A stretch of 64,000 nt of DNA, taken from Cerioporus squamosus. Lineage: Eukaryota; Basidiomycota; Agaricomycetes; Polyporales; Polyporaceae. A program made the translations under genes and the position numbers. Where the stretch lies: assembly GCA_022592435.1 (NCBI GenBank), contig JABYQS010000013.1:393411-457410 (forward strand), in the 5' to 3' direction. The notes under the pieces are model-generated. The model had not been told where the DNA came from, did not search any database, and was given only the letters and a program-made list of their open reading frames with translations. Below are positions 1 to 11,240 of this stretch, one piece after another; position 1 is the stretch's first letter, and every line of letters starts with the position of its first letter.

Positions 1-435
1 GATGGAGGCAGAGAGCTGCTGTGGTGGAGGGGGCGAGTGGGATCGCGCGCGGGAGGCCACGGTGACTGAGGAGGTGCGTCGGTGAGACCGGCGTGATGAC
101 GCACTGCGGGGAGTGCTGGGCGGAGAGCCAGAGGAACAGGGCGAACCTGTGGACGCGTCCGAGAGAGCAGGGCTCGCGCTCTGGGTTCCAAACTCGTCCC
201 CGTCGAACCAGAGCTGCTTTTGGATCTTGGGGGTGAGGGTGGCCGGGTCCTGGTGGATGAGCCTCTCGAGGAGGGGAGAGCCTACGAGACGCGGTGGGAT
301 GGGAGGCTCGCCGGGATGAGACGGCAAGTGCAGTCTGGAACGCGAGGAGATGCGGCGGGGGAAGACCGGGGGCGAGGGGAGGGGCGCAGGGACAAGCTGG
401 GGCGAAGGCATCCTGGGTGGTGGGCAGAGAGACAT
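1..435 (-). CDS. Ser/Pro-rich hypothetical protein, 5' part only (runs off left edge)
   Basis: On the minus strand an open frame runs from an ATG at 435 (second in-frame ATG at 411) to the left edge without a stop. The visible N terminus is rich in Pro, Ser and Arg. It contains one ordered-looking stretch, LLERLIHQDPATLTPKIQKQ, and then a Ser/Thr-Pro tract of the kind seen in phospho-regulated disordered proteins. A TATA-like string lies about 75 bases upstream and the codon usage matches neighbouring exons, so the gene is probably real. It is divergent from the chitinase gene. I do not recognise the family and most of the protein lies outside the window. Confidence 0.55.
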   Translation of the reverse strand, partial: MSLCPPPRMPSPQLVPAPLPSPPVFPRRISSRSRLHLPSHPGEPPIPPRLVGSPLLERLIHQDPATLTPKIQKQLWFDGDEFGTQSASPALSDASTGSPCSSGSPPSTPRSASSRRSHRRTSSVTVASRARSHSPPPPQQLSASI

Positions 436-507
436 GGAGTGGGGGTAGGCTGGCGCAGACAAGAAGCTGAAGAGATGGGCGGAAGGCGGCGGGAGCAGGC
501 GGGAGGC

Positions 508-514
508 TATATAT
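508..514 (-). promoter_or_regulatory. TATA-like box of the left-edge gene
   Basis: A TATATAT string lies about 75 bases upstream of the ATG at 435 of the minus-strand gene, in otherwise GC-rich sequence. It is a plausible core promoter element, assigned by position only. Confidence 0.35.
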
Positions 515-515
515 G

Positions 516-2278
516 CATGGGCGAGCAGAGGAGGACAAGGACAAAAGAAGCGTGGGACGGCTGTCATTGGCTGGCACGGCGGACACGCGCTGTGAAGGAA
601 GCGGGCAACTGGACGCGGGTGGCAGCACAGGCTGAGATCTCTGCAACAGCTTTCGAAACGCACTGAGAGTCTACGCCGAGGACGCATGTCGCGTAGCGCC
701 CAGCTAACCCTGCCGGCGTGTCGGGCCTCAGGCCTCCGGGCGCACGCAGACGCAGCAGCTGGCCATGCCGTGGTGCATACAGGGCCCCGTAATCCAGCCA
801 GCGCGGGCAGCCCGTCGGCGAATCGAGGACAGAAGCCAGCCCAGAGCGGCGACCGAGCAGAGTGCACCTGGAGTGCACCGACGTCGACGACCACCCAGTT
901 GCATGCCTGCCATATGCGGACATCGGCCGATCGCGCTGGCCACCGCGCCGCCACATTCGGGCTGCGACTCTCCTCCTCGCACGCCAATGGCACGCCTGCG
1001 TCCAAGCAACCAGGGATCGTCTCGTGGCGCCTCGCGCTGCAGGAACATGCCCTGCCACCCTCGGCACTCTTCCGCTTCCCTGCGACGGGGCCATTAGCCT
1101 GTCCCCTCGTCCTCGCCCCCTGCCTGCCTCATATCTCCATTCGTGGCCTCCAGATCCATCGCGACATCCTCCCCAGCAAGCCAGCTTCCCACAGACATAT
1201 GTCCCGACTCGTCCACGCGCTGCCTCCGTCTCTTCTCGTCCGAGGCATCCATGTCGATTGCATTCTGCGATAATCAAGACGCCCCGGTCCCCGCCATTCT
1301 CTATCACATCCTCTCCCTTTGTCGCCGTACCCGAGTCCGCACGCGAGGCCACATGAACGTGATTCCATCCTCCGAGCCGTGTCGAAGACGCGAACCTTTC
1401 TGCCTGCTGCCTGCTCTCACCCTATCGCCGCCAACGTGCCGACCATTGTCCTTCCGACTCAGTCCTCGCTAAGTATAATCGACACCTGTGGGTTCGTCGA
1501 TTGCCGCCCCCCATTCTGTACGACACGATCGTCGAAGCTGATCCCGTTTGTCCCCCACTTCAACCTTGTCCCTTTCTGTGTGATCAGCGTTCCCTCTCCG
1601 TCTCATCTGCTTCGCACATGCTCAACGGCACTCCGCGGAAGATTCGCTTCGGCAGCTTACGCTAATTGACTATCTTCAGCCCTGTTGCCCTCGTCCTGCC
1701 TCCGCCGTCCTTGGTGCTCTCAAGAGCGCCTCTTGGTACCATGTGCCGGCACGCAGAGCTTGTACCTACCACTCAATGGCGCTCGCTTTTGCCACCAGCA
1801 ACGAATAGAAGCTGCAAAGACACCCTCGTAATGTATCTAGGAAACGCATGCGCAAATGGCGCAACCTCGGCCGCCCAGACATCGAATCTCGCCGCCACCG
1901 CAGGCGCGAAGATCTCAACGCCCTCGCGCTTCCCAGGATGCACGTCCATTACGTTCCTTCTGGTACGCAGGGTCCCCAGATAGATGCGGGCCACATCGTA
2001 ATCGCATTTGATCAGGCTTCGAACTTGGACCGACATACGATTCGGGTTGTCAGCCACCTGTCGCCGTGTCATGGGTGTCAGCCTCCGCGCAAGTACAGTC
2101 GAATAATGTCTCCTCGACTGTTGGCGTCCTCCGTGCTTCACCGACGTTCTCCATCTGACCTCTGGCAGGGCCACATTGTTGTTCCTAGTCTCCCTGGTGG
2201 TTCTTTGCGCTTCTCTACACGCGTTGCTAGCTCGTGTATTCCTCCTGGCACGGCGAGTCCCACCCGGTCCCACGCACG
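516..2278. other. Long divergent intergenic region
   Basis: About 1.8 kb separates the left-edge gene from the chitinase start. Open frames of up to 262 codons cross it on the minus strand, but they are rich in Arg, Gly and Trp, lack recognisable motifs or splice logic, and look like GC-driven noise. Its CT-rich stretches are typical of fungal promoters. I see no gene here. Confidence 0.5.
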
Positions 2279-4429
2279 ATGGCCCCCAAACCCTGTCTAT
2301 CAATCTCTGGGCTGCTTCTCCTTCCGCTCTTCGCCCATTGTATCCCTGCTCCATGGGGCAAGAGCGGGGACCTTGAACGGCGCCAGCTCGATCCCGTTGT
2401 CACCACGCGGACGACCGTAATCGCGGCGGAGACGTCAACGCTGTATGCCACGGTGACAAGCACGCTACAAGCCCTGCCGCTGGCAGCATCTGCCCTTCCC
2501 GCACCGGCGACGAGCGATCCGGCGGCAATAGAGAGTTCGGTGCCCCTTCTTGTCGACTATCCCGGCGGCGCGCTTCACCTCTTCAGCCCGCCACCCTCGT
2601 CCGCTTCCCTGCCCGCCGCAACAGGCGCTCCGAGCACAAGCGTTCCTCCGTCACCCCCGTCTGCACCCAATCTCAGTACCAGCCCCGATGCGAGTATCAT
2701 CTCCCCGCCCGGCGCGTCCTCCACGCCGCTCGTCATGGCGTATTACCCGGACTGGGTGAGCGGCGAATACCCGCCCGAGAAGATCGACTTTGGCCGCTTT
2801 GACTGGATCGACTTCGCGTTCGCAGTCCCGGACGAGAGCTACAACCTCTCCTGGGACGGTTCGGACGACGCTCCAGACACGCTTCGCCGACTCGTGCAGC
2901 TTGCGCATGCGCGTGGCAAGTGCGTGAAGCTCAGCGTGGGTGGCTGGACAGGAAGCAGGTATGTTCTGTCCCTTCATGTCGCCGCCTCCGATGCGCTGCG
3001 CGTACCTCGCGTTCGCCGGCGTGACGGACGTGTGGCGCATGATATGCTAGTGACGTGCTGACCGCGTCGCAGGTACTTCTCGTCTGCGGTGGCAACTCCG
3101 CAGGGGCGGTCGACGCTCGCAAACAACATCGCCGCGATGTACCAGCAGTTCGATCTGGACGGGATCGACATTGACTGGGAATATCCCGGGCAGGGCGGGA
3201 ATGATGGGAACATGGTGAGCCCGGACGACTCTGCCAACTTCCTCGAGTTCCTCCGGGCCCTCCGCGGCACGCTCCCATCCAACGCGATTATCACCGCTGC
3301 GACGCAGACTGTGCCGTTTGCGGACGCGGACGGGAACCCGATGAAGGACGTGTCGGGATTCGCGCAAGTGCTGGACTGGGTGCTGATGATGAACTACGAC
3401 ACTTGGGGATGTGAGTCTTCCCCGTCCACCTTCATCCTCTTCTTTCTTCCTCAGCGTAGCCTCGCATCCCCGCTGCATTCCTATCCGTCCCCTGTGTTCC
3501 GGGTCTCCTTGTTCCGTGCCCTATCGCTGCATTGCGTGCTGATATGAACCGCAACCCCCGCAGCGTCCAGCGATCCCGGCCCGAACGCTCCGCTCAGCGA
3601 CGCCTGCGGGAACTCGACGCAAGGCAGTGCGAACGCACTCTCCGCGCTCCAGGCCTGGACCGACGCCGGGTTCCCCCCGCACCAGCTTGTGCTCGGCGTG
3701 CCTTCGTACGGCTACATTTCGCGCTCGACCGTCTCGAACCTGCAGACTCGTGCCTTGCGACGGCGACAGTTCTCGGGTGCCTCGCGCGGCCGTCGAAATC
3801 GGCAACGAAGACAGAAACAGAGACGGAGGCAGGATCACCCGGGACGCTCTCCTGTGCCGACCCTGGAGTGGTTCTCTTCGCTCGCAGACGTCTTCCCCGG
3901 GGTTGTGCGTGTCCAGAACGAGGACGGCGGGACGAACGACGGCCAGGTCCAGTTCAGTGACCTCGTCAGGCAGGGTATCCTCCAGGCTTACTCGAGCTCC
4001 CCATCTGCCGACCCCTCGTCCCTGCACGTCGACTCCACGGACACCGCGAATGCAAACGGCAACGAGACTAGCTCTCGCTCCACGGACGGCTCTAGCACCG
4101 GCACCGGCACTACTCCCGCGTACACGGGCTCGTTCAGCGGCGCGGACGCCGGTGCGCTGCGGCTGGCGATCGAGAATGCGGAGCCGCGGAGTCTGTTCGC
4201 GGGCGACCAGGGCTTCGTGCGGATGTGGGACGCGTGCTCGAGCACGCCGTACCTGCGCTCGGAGGCGGCGGGGCAGGTCGTCACCTATGACGACCCGGTG
4301 TCGCTCGAGATGAAGGCGCAGATGGTGCGGCAGGCGGGCATGCGCGGGGTGAACGTGTTTGACGTGCATGGGGACACGGACGGGTGGGATTTGGCGGACG
4401 CGTTGCGCAGGGGGCTGGGGTTGGTTTGA
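2279..4429 (+). CDS. Secreted GH18 family chitinase
   Basis: Three exons (2279-2958, 3073-3410, 3564-4429) encode 627 residues. The N terminus (MAPKPCLSISGLLLLPL) is a signal peptide, followed by a dibasic LERR site and a Ser/Pro/Thr-rich linker of about 120 residues. The catalytic domain starts near MAYYPDW, has the substrate-strand SVGGWTGS, and carries the GH18 active site DGIDIDWE with its acid-base Glu. It ends with the (beta/alpha)8-type strand GVNVFDVHGDTDGWD. The product should cleave beta-1,4-GlcNAc linkages in chitin outside the cell, for wall remodelling or nutrition. A strongly basic, low-complexity insert follows the YGYISRS segment. The start was chosen because an alternative GTG 45 bases upstream would hide the signal peptide. 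No separate chitin-binding module is visible. Confidence 0.9.
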
Positions 4430-4803
4430 TTCTCGAGTCTTGGTTGCGAGCACATGTGCGTGGACGTGCGGTGCTTTTGCTTCTTTTTTTGCTTGTTCAT
4501 TTGTTTCTAGCTGCTTGATGCTTCTGGGATTTTGGTGTATGCAGTGCTTGGCTTGATCGTGAAGCGTTGATGCGTGTTGTCTCGTTGACAGGCGGCGAAG
4601 TTGCGAAGAAGTGTTGCAAGCGCAATGATTGAGGACCACAGGAAGACCGCTTTCTGCACCCGGTCCGTTCCTCTAATATTTATCGCGGCATTGCGCTCCA
4701 GACACGGAGTGCTACGCTCTCGACGCACTCTCTTTCCTTCGAGCTCCCCGTCTAACACCCTCAGTCGCAATTTGCAGCCTACAATCCTCCGAGTCTCCGT
4801 AGG
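4430..4803. other. Intergenic, chitinase to family copy A
   Basis: A T-rich 3' flank of the chitinase gene is followed by a short CT-rich promoter for copy A. No gene is seen. Confidence 0.5.
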
Positions 4804-6828
4804 ATGGATCCGAACAGCTTCGGCCAGGGGCCCCCGCCCTTCCAACCTCCGCCTATGCACGGATACTACCACCCGATGCAGGCGCCGCCGTTCACCATGG
4901 CGCAGATGCAGCCGTTCTGGCAGCCGCAGACGACCTTCGCGCCTCCCATGCAGCCGATGCCCCAGTGGGTACCCTGTTCCAGTGCGCCGTTCCAGGCTCG
5001 GGGTCATGGCATGGGTATAGATATGGGTATGGGGCAGCGCCAGTGTGCTGGTGACGGCGGGCCCGCGACAACGACGCATCTGAGCCGCACACAGTCAATG
5101 GCGAGCGATGCGCGCAGTGCTGGAGAGGTCCTGGCGGACGCGCTGGGGATGGGAAAGGAGCTCGGGTTGTCGCAACGCGATGTGCTGGAACACTTGCGAA
5201 ACGTACGTTCGCCTTTTGGTGTGTTGTCTCAGTGCTGTCGAGTATGTGGCTAACGAAGCATCGCGCGTGTAGGCGGAGAAGTACAAAGGCGTCGGTCAGT
5301 CTTCAGCCTCCGCTGTGCACGTCCTCTTCGTTGAAACGTCCTCCTTGCAGATTGGACTGCTTATTTCTTGGAGAATGCGGTTTTGCCGGGTGGTAGTGCT
5401 GAGGTTGTAAGTCGAGTGCCTGAGACTCGTGGCGCAGACCTGTCTCAGGGATCGCGGGCTACGACTTCGACAGACGAGCCGCCGCAGTACGATTCATCCA
5501 CTTGTGCCACCCGTGCTCCGTCGCTCATACAGTTCTTCCACGCCCCGTCCGGATATCGCAGGAAGAAAGGCAAGACGACGCATAAGATGCGCATCAGCAC
5601 CAGCACTGGCCGTCCTCGGGGTCGCCCACGAAAGGTCCTGCCGAACCAACGCAGTGTGCCTTCCGAGTCCCGCTCCCGCGATGGCGGCAGTCTCGCGCCT
5701 TCGTTATCCACCGCGAGTAGCAGCACTCGGGCCACGGGAAGCCGGCCGAAGAGAGGAGGGATGTTGCTAGAGTTCCACAACGAAACCTGCATACCGCCGT
5801 CGGACAACTCGTCGAAGCCGATTGCCCCTCGTAGAGATCCCGATGATGATCTCACCAAGTTCAGCCCGGAGGAGAAGATCTTCTTCATCCATTACTTGAA
5901 GTGGCGACTTGGTGCAGGCAGGGTGCCGTCCAAGTATACCCTCCTTGCGGAGCTGGCCAAAGAAGTGAGTGCCAGGAGTCGAGTCCTCTGCAGTGATGTG
6001 TTACTTACGAGCGGATGATGTCTTCACAGCTGCCATATCGCGACGTGGAGGCATGGAAGAAGCATTGGGACGATTATCCCATGCTCCCTGATGAGATATA
6101 CATCGCTGCACGCAAGCGGGCTGAAGAGGACGGGCTCCTGTCGAGCCAGAGCGATACAAGCACCCTCACTCCCATCTCATCGGGTGACGAATATCGACCG
6201 TCGAGTCCTCGTCCCTCCCTGTCGTCCCTATCAGCTGCCGCCTCCATCTCAAGCTCCGCCAACCAAAAGGTCACCCAAGACGATCTGCGTGCCATGGCAA
6301 TGTACATGATCGAAAAGCGACATGTCTGGGAGCAATACAGGAGCGACAAACAGCGCTGGAAAGAGTTCTCGCGCCGGAAGGAGGTAAGGCGGGATTCTTC
6401 TGCCGTCTGGTACAAACTGACGGCACGCTGCGCTCGCAGAACCTGAGGCGACGTTCACACAGCGGGTGGTGCAACATTGGACGACGTCACACAGCTGGTA
6501 CGTTTTGACCTGAGTCAACTTACCTGCCACAGTACTAGTGGCGACTGACTTTGCACCGCTAACTCCGTCTGTACCAGAGATCCAGAAGTTGTATGAGGAG
6601 TACCTCGCGTCGGAGAAGGTTGATCCCGAGACGGAGGATGAACGCGACGAGGGAGAGACTCGAAACTTGGTATATCCGACGCCAGAGGAAGGTGAAGAAG
6701 GCGGGGCGCCGTCAACCGCAGTACCACCGGCGGCCTCGAGGCACTCTGGCAACTTTAGAGTTCCCGCAAAATCCGCCGAGATGATGAAGGTGAGAAGGGA
6801 GTACATAGAGGTCTCTGATTCCGAGTAG
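4804..6828 (+). CDS. Tandem Myb-like/SIM family protein, copy A
   Basis: Six exons (4804-5202, 5273-5294, 5351-5964, 6030-6383, 6440-6497, 6539-6828) give 578 residues. The order is: a Pro/Gln/Met-rich N terminus; a helical block (VLADALGMGKELGLSQRD, then a 22-nt microexon, then DWTAYFLEN) that diverges most from the other copies; a Pro/Arg-rich linker with an AT-hook-like GRPRGRPRK; a Myb/SANT-like block (FSPEEKIFFIHYLKWRL, then WKKHWDDYPMLPDEI); a second such block (VTQDDLRAMAMYM, WKEF, then an RRRSHSGW segment); and an acidic tail ending REYIEVSDSE, a candidate SUMO-interacting motif. A possible extra 42-nt in-frame intron lies at 5407-5448. Copy B follows 339 bases downstream on the same strand. 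I do not recognise a named family; a nuclear, DNA- or chromatin-binding role is inferred from the AT-hook and Myb-like pattern. Confidence 0.75.
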
Positions 6829-7167
6829 GTACTAGGTCGTTTGAAGTGGTTGTGTCGTATAACGCATTCTCAGTACCACCAACTCGCGCCATCGACACTC
6901 GTAGACATACACGCATGTACACGAAGCAATTAAGCACGAAGCGTCCACAACGCAAGGTGTGGGAGCTACTTTGCAATTAAGTCCGCCATGTGAAGAGTCA
7001 CATTTCGGGCACACTTCCTACCCAAAGCGGAAGCCAGACGAGTGTCAAGAACCACGCAAGTTCTTCTTGCTCCCCACGGCCGTTCTCCCGCATCGATGCA
7101 GGCCCTACATACCCTTTAGCCCAGCGCCCTCGAGCTCGCACCCCCGCGCCCGAGGCCATCTGCCGCC
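6829..7167. other. Intergenic, copies A to B
   Basis: A short spacer holds the copy A 3' flank and the copy B promoter. Nothing else is recognisable. Confidence 0.5.
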
Positions 7168-9133
7168 ATGAACACGAACCAATATCCAAACCCTCAGGCT
7201 TCCGCGGGACTCCCCACAGGGTTCGTGGGTGGTGCGATGATAAACGCGCAACCGAACCCAAGCGCGGCGACCTCCACCCAGTTCCAGTCGAACGGCGCCG
7301 CGTCGCAGATGGTCCCTCTCATGCTGCAAATGCAGCCCACGGGCAATCTCTCCTTCTTCCCGCTGCAAGCGCAGGCTCAGGGCTTCCAGCAGTCGACCCC
7401 GACGCCTTCGCAACAATGGTTCGGCATGTCCGCGTCGCAACCGAACGCGATGTCCCACTCGCAGCCGCCTCCTCAGCTTGTGCCGAACACGCCTGGCTTC
7501 GCCTCGCCTTCGCACGCAATGGCGGCTATGAACGACCTCATGACGCTCGCGGCCGCTATGCAGCAGACTCCGGCAGAGGTGCCCGTGGGATCCCTTGCGG
7601 ACGATGAAGAGATTCTAGTCAAGGCGCTCAGGAAAGGCAGAGCACGGGGACTCAACTGCGAGCAGGCGCTGCGCGGATTGCACAACGTATGCATATCCTT
7701 ATTTGATGGGATGAGGATGGTTAACTCACCAGAACAGGTAAATCGCCGCACGGAGACGGGTAAGTGAACCGAGGATGAGTGATCATAGGACGAATGTCAT
7801 TAACGCGGATTTGTCTCGCAGCATGGAAGAACTACTTCCTGGCGCACCTGGATCGATTGTATCCCAAGGTGCATGAGCGCAAGGACCGGCATCTGGGCCC
7901 AGAGACTCCCTCTGGTTCTAGATTGCAGCCGCTATACTTGACGAATGGCAACGGTATATATTTGGGTCAATCCCCCCGGTGAGTATACCTCCATTGGCGT
8001 TACATCGAGCGTGTCCACTGAGGTGGTACTCTGCAATATAACCCAGGTCAGCTCTCCCGAAGTCGGTCAAGCACGAGAAGCCTCCGAGCGCGTCGTATGG
8101 CCACCAGAAGCCCTCGTCCAGACATGACTCGGGTCCGCGTAGCGAGCAGACGTCCGACCGCCACAACGACAAGGCAACCGCGAACTCGCAGGACCGGCAC
8201 CGGTACCCTAACCAGGCCAAGCATGCTAGCTTTGCCTCGCCCAAGGAGATCGGAATAAAAAAGCCGCGGATAAGGAGGCGCGTCGTGAGGTCTCCGACCC
8301 CGACGCCGGAGCCCAGCGGGGTCTCTTCCTCTCCTGAATATACGGAGCCCGAGAACCTCGCCTATGAGGATGGCTCCGACCCCGAGTCGGAGTACGGGCG
8401 GGCGCACGGCAAGGGTCTTCAGAGGGGGTTCCAGAGGGTGACCGAGGAGGACTTCCGTGCGATGGCGCGGTACGTGTACGAAAATCCGCGGAAGTGGGGG
8501 GAATCTCCGACGGGGCTAGCGTACTGGCGGGGGTTTGCAGGTCGGAAGGAGGTATGTTTCAAGTTCCGTATGCAGGGTCTATGCGGGAATCGATTTGACT
8601 GAGTTCAAGGCTGTAGAACGCGAGCCGTCGCTCTCTCGACGCATGGGCGAGGGCATCGCGTACATACCAAGAAAGTAAGTGCGATCGCACTAGCATTGTG
8701 TCTTGGCCCGATGGCTCCCTGACTGATGTTGCTAGAAATCGTTCTTTATGTCGAGGAATACGCAGGGCAGGTCGAACAGGACGATATCTACGACAGTACC
8801 CCTCCGACACAGCAAGAAGGTCCGGCGCAGGAATCTCCGTCCCAGGATGTGTCCCCTCACGTCCCCGACGTCGAGCCTGTAGTCGAGGAGCTAGCCACAG
8901 TTCCGCGGAAGCGATCCCCAAGCCCAGGCGGGACCACCGAGAGGGAGGGTCCCGATGAGAAGCGGCCGAGGCAGGAAGACAGCAACGGGCCACCTGAAGC
9001 CTCGAGCTCTATGACGGAGACAGGGCCTGCAGGGTCCTCCGAGTCTGGGACATCGGGGGATATCGCAATGATTCCTCAAGAGGCCCAGCGTGATGCAGCA
9101 GGAGCGGCACCGTTGGACACTGAGAACATGTGA
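7168..9133 (+). CDS. Tandem Myb-like/SIM family protein, copy B (first Myb-like block missing)
   Basis: Six exons (7168-7686, 7738-7759, 7822-7978, 8047-8551, 8617-8674, 8736-9133) give 552 residues. The start has a good context (gccgccATGA). The Gln/Pro/Met-rich N terminus is followed by the family block DDEEILVKALRKGRARGLN, the 22-nt microexon and WKNYFLAHLDRLYPK. The next region is a charged linker (SVKHEKPPS to RRRVVRSPTPTPEP) where the other four copies carry the FT-DEDK-FFIHYLRWRL block, which is absent here. The second Myb-like block is kept (VTEEDFRAMARYV, the 58-nt exon with RRSLDAW, then IVLYVEEYAGQ). The tail is acidic and Ser/Thr-rich, with a KRSPSP basic stretch, but it ends DTENM with no clear SUMO-interacting motif. 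This looks like a domain-loss paralogue of copy A. Confidence 0.75.
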
Positions 9134-9273
9134 GGAGAGTTATGCAGCAGTGCAGAGACTGGGAACGCTTCGACGTTGTCGTCCCGCGGTTGTCATCTAG
9201 TAGTTGGACGCAGTACATAACATCAGGGCAGCCTCTTCGCCTGCTTTGACGCTCAGAGTTAGACGCGATCGCG

Positions 9274-9989
9274 TTGTCGGCGCGTTCTTTGTGCTTGTTT
9301 GGCACCCTTTGGCCGGCCTACAATAAGCGCCAAAGTCGGGTAAGTTTTCTCGTCTCCTCGTCTGCAGGCCTGCGTGCGACGGCGACCGCTCTGCCTCTTC
9401 GATGCGCCCTGCAAGAGGGCATCCAGCAGGGAAGAGTTCTCGTGGGCAGATTTCTGGCAGGCGATGCAGGTGAGTATCAACCCTTCGTGTCCTGCGATGA
9501 TGCTATCTATATTCCCAAACATACGAACGCCCCGTGCGTTGTGAAATGATATACTCTACAACGGTATCTGAGTCTTGTTGTTGCATGCCGTGTTGGTTGA
9601 CGTGTCCCGCGGACGTGCGCTGACCACGTTCTCTCTTGCAGTGACCGCCTGAGGCCCTGAGCGACCTTCCACCGTCTGAGGTACGCGCATGGATCTTCAA
9701 GGATGCACAAGGTATGTCCGGCTTGCATCCCACCCCCTTGTCTTTCGAGACCCCATTCTCCTGCCCCTTGCGCTTGATGACATTCTATTCACACTGTACG
9801 AACGCCGATGCTGCGGCGTCGGCGTCTTGAGTAAACTTTTTCTACAACGGTATCTGACGCTTCTTTCCGCGAGCTGTTGTCTTGTTACGCTGCTTTGTGA
9901 AGCGTGTATGCTGACTACATCACATCTGCAGATCCCGGTTAAGAAGCTTCAAGAAGATGGCAAGATAGCGGCAGTATGTACAGCCTGAG
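9274..9989 (+). pseudogene. Possible decayed small gene between copy B and the STEEP1-like gene
   Basis: Several short pieces look exonic. A stretch encoding ALQEGIQQGRVLVGRFLAGD is flanked by gtaag/ctgcag and gtgagt signals. A second encodes ALSDLPPSEVRAWIFKDAQ before gtatgt. A third encodes IPVKKLQEDGKIAA after ctgcag. The pieces cannot be joined into one open frame without meeting stops, and no start is evident. The string ctacaacggtatctga occurs twice, near 9555 and 9841. I do not recognise a family. It may be a remnant, a short-exon gene I cannot resolve, or chance. Confidence 0.25.
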
Positions 9990-10218
9990 CACGGGCGACA
10001 GGTGAGTCTCAGCCTCGTGCGCACCCTACGCCGTGCCACGTCGTGGGCGACCGGGCTGTCTTGTGAATACATGTCATATACCCACGTCGTTGAATGTACC
10101 GTACCATACGACGCAATAAATACCATTCGATGTTTGTGACGCATAATATACAGCAGTGAGAGCACAAGTAGCAGGGCGCGTGCCTCAATCACGGCACCGT
10201 GTGGTACAGTCTTCGACA

Positions 10219-10922
10219 TCATGCGATGGTGTTGTCTGAGAGAAGCTTCTCATCCTCAAATGCGTCTGGGGGAACCTGGCCCTGTATCTGGCTGAGAGCA
10301 CCTTTGAAGATGTACAAGAAGGGGCCGGACTTCGCAGGCGGCGGTGTAGACTGATATGCAACAGGAAGCGCACAGCGGGGACAGTGAAACCTGTACTGCT
10401 TCTCATGCCCACCTTGTCTTGTTAGGGGATGGGACGGGTTGAGCGGCGTTGCAGAAGGCGGTGTGGGGATCAAGACGCACCGCTCTACAAGAATCGGCTC
10501 CTTTGGGATCGCGTTCAGCTTGAAGACCCGAGCCTTTGCATCTGGGGTGTCCTGGCAGCGTATGACGGTCGCGCCGTCTGTCTGTCTCCGTGGGAGGGCG
10601 GTCAGGCTCTTGTCAATGACGAGCTGTCGAGTGCGAAGGGAACGGTGCGGGATGAGCAGGCGCAGTCAGGGAAGGCGGGCGACGGGTGATACGCACAATG
10701 AACTCGCCGCAGATGCAGTCTGGACGGAACAAAATGTGAGCTGCTAGGCTGGGACGAGGGGGGGACATATCACACAATAGACGCGTAGCGCTGCTGTTGA
10801 TGATGCGGTGGGGCGCGCTGGAACATGGAAGAAGCAGTCGTCAGCACGGCGAAAGATGTGGGGGCGCGGTGCTGACCATCGGTGGACGAGGAGACGGCGG
10901 AGCGGGAGACGACCTTGGGCAT
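10219..10922 (-). CDS. STEEP1/CXorf56-like (UPF0428) protein, short form
   Basis: Exons on the minus strand (10922-10877, 10817-10776, 10719-10697, 10623-10219) give 171 residues. The start MPKVVSRSAVSSSTD matches the characteristic N terminus of the STEEP1 (CXorf56) family. The cysteine motif YYCICGEFILVID and the segment EKQYRFHCPRCALPVAYQ fit the rest of the conserved core, so four cysteines could bind metal. In vertebrates the protein helps STING leave the ER; the role in fungi is not established. The C terminus stops soon after the second Cys pair, so the basic coiled tail of the animal protein is absent. A 63-nt in-frame segment before GGHEKQ has intron-like ends and may be spliced out. 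The gene is divergent from the ankyrin gene across about 320 bases. Confidence 0.7.
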
Positions 10923-11240
10923 CGCGGGGTGCGGTGGCTGCGGAGAAGGCGAGTACGGAGAAGAGCCCGTCGAGGAGAGATGCCGTGTGCGTCGGAAGTG
11001 CGCAGGCACAGGAGCGGTGCAGAGATGGATGGATGGGCGAAGAGGCCTGGCTCACTGGCTGCCGAGGACGATGACGGCCGCACAGGCGTCTGCAATTACG
11101 TACCGCCATACAGGCACTCACACGTGATCGTTTCTCCTTATTATTGCTCGCTTGGGCTGTGCTTGCTCTCCTGCTCTCTCTGTCTTATACGCTCCCGCCG
11201 TCTCTCCCTCTCTCATCCCGGCCTGCGCCTGTCCGCCGCC
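10923..11240. promoter_or_regulatory. Divergent promoter, STEEP1-like / Avo2-like
   Basis: The region is short and CT-rich towards 11240 (tctctctgtctt, tctctccctctctc) and separates two divergent start codons. It presumably drives both genes. No specific operator is recognised. Confidence 0.4.

Noticed and set aside
564..1352. 262-codon open frame on the minus strand
   Set aside because: Composition is dominated by Arg, Gly, Ala and Trp, overlapping frames on the other strand are equally long, and no motif or splice logic supports it. It is typical of GC-rich noise.
3521..4639. 372-codon open frame on the minus strand across the chitinase
   Set aside because: It is a shadow of the chitinase coding strand, with Arg/Ala/His-rich composition and no homology.
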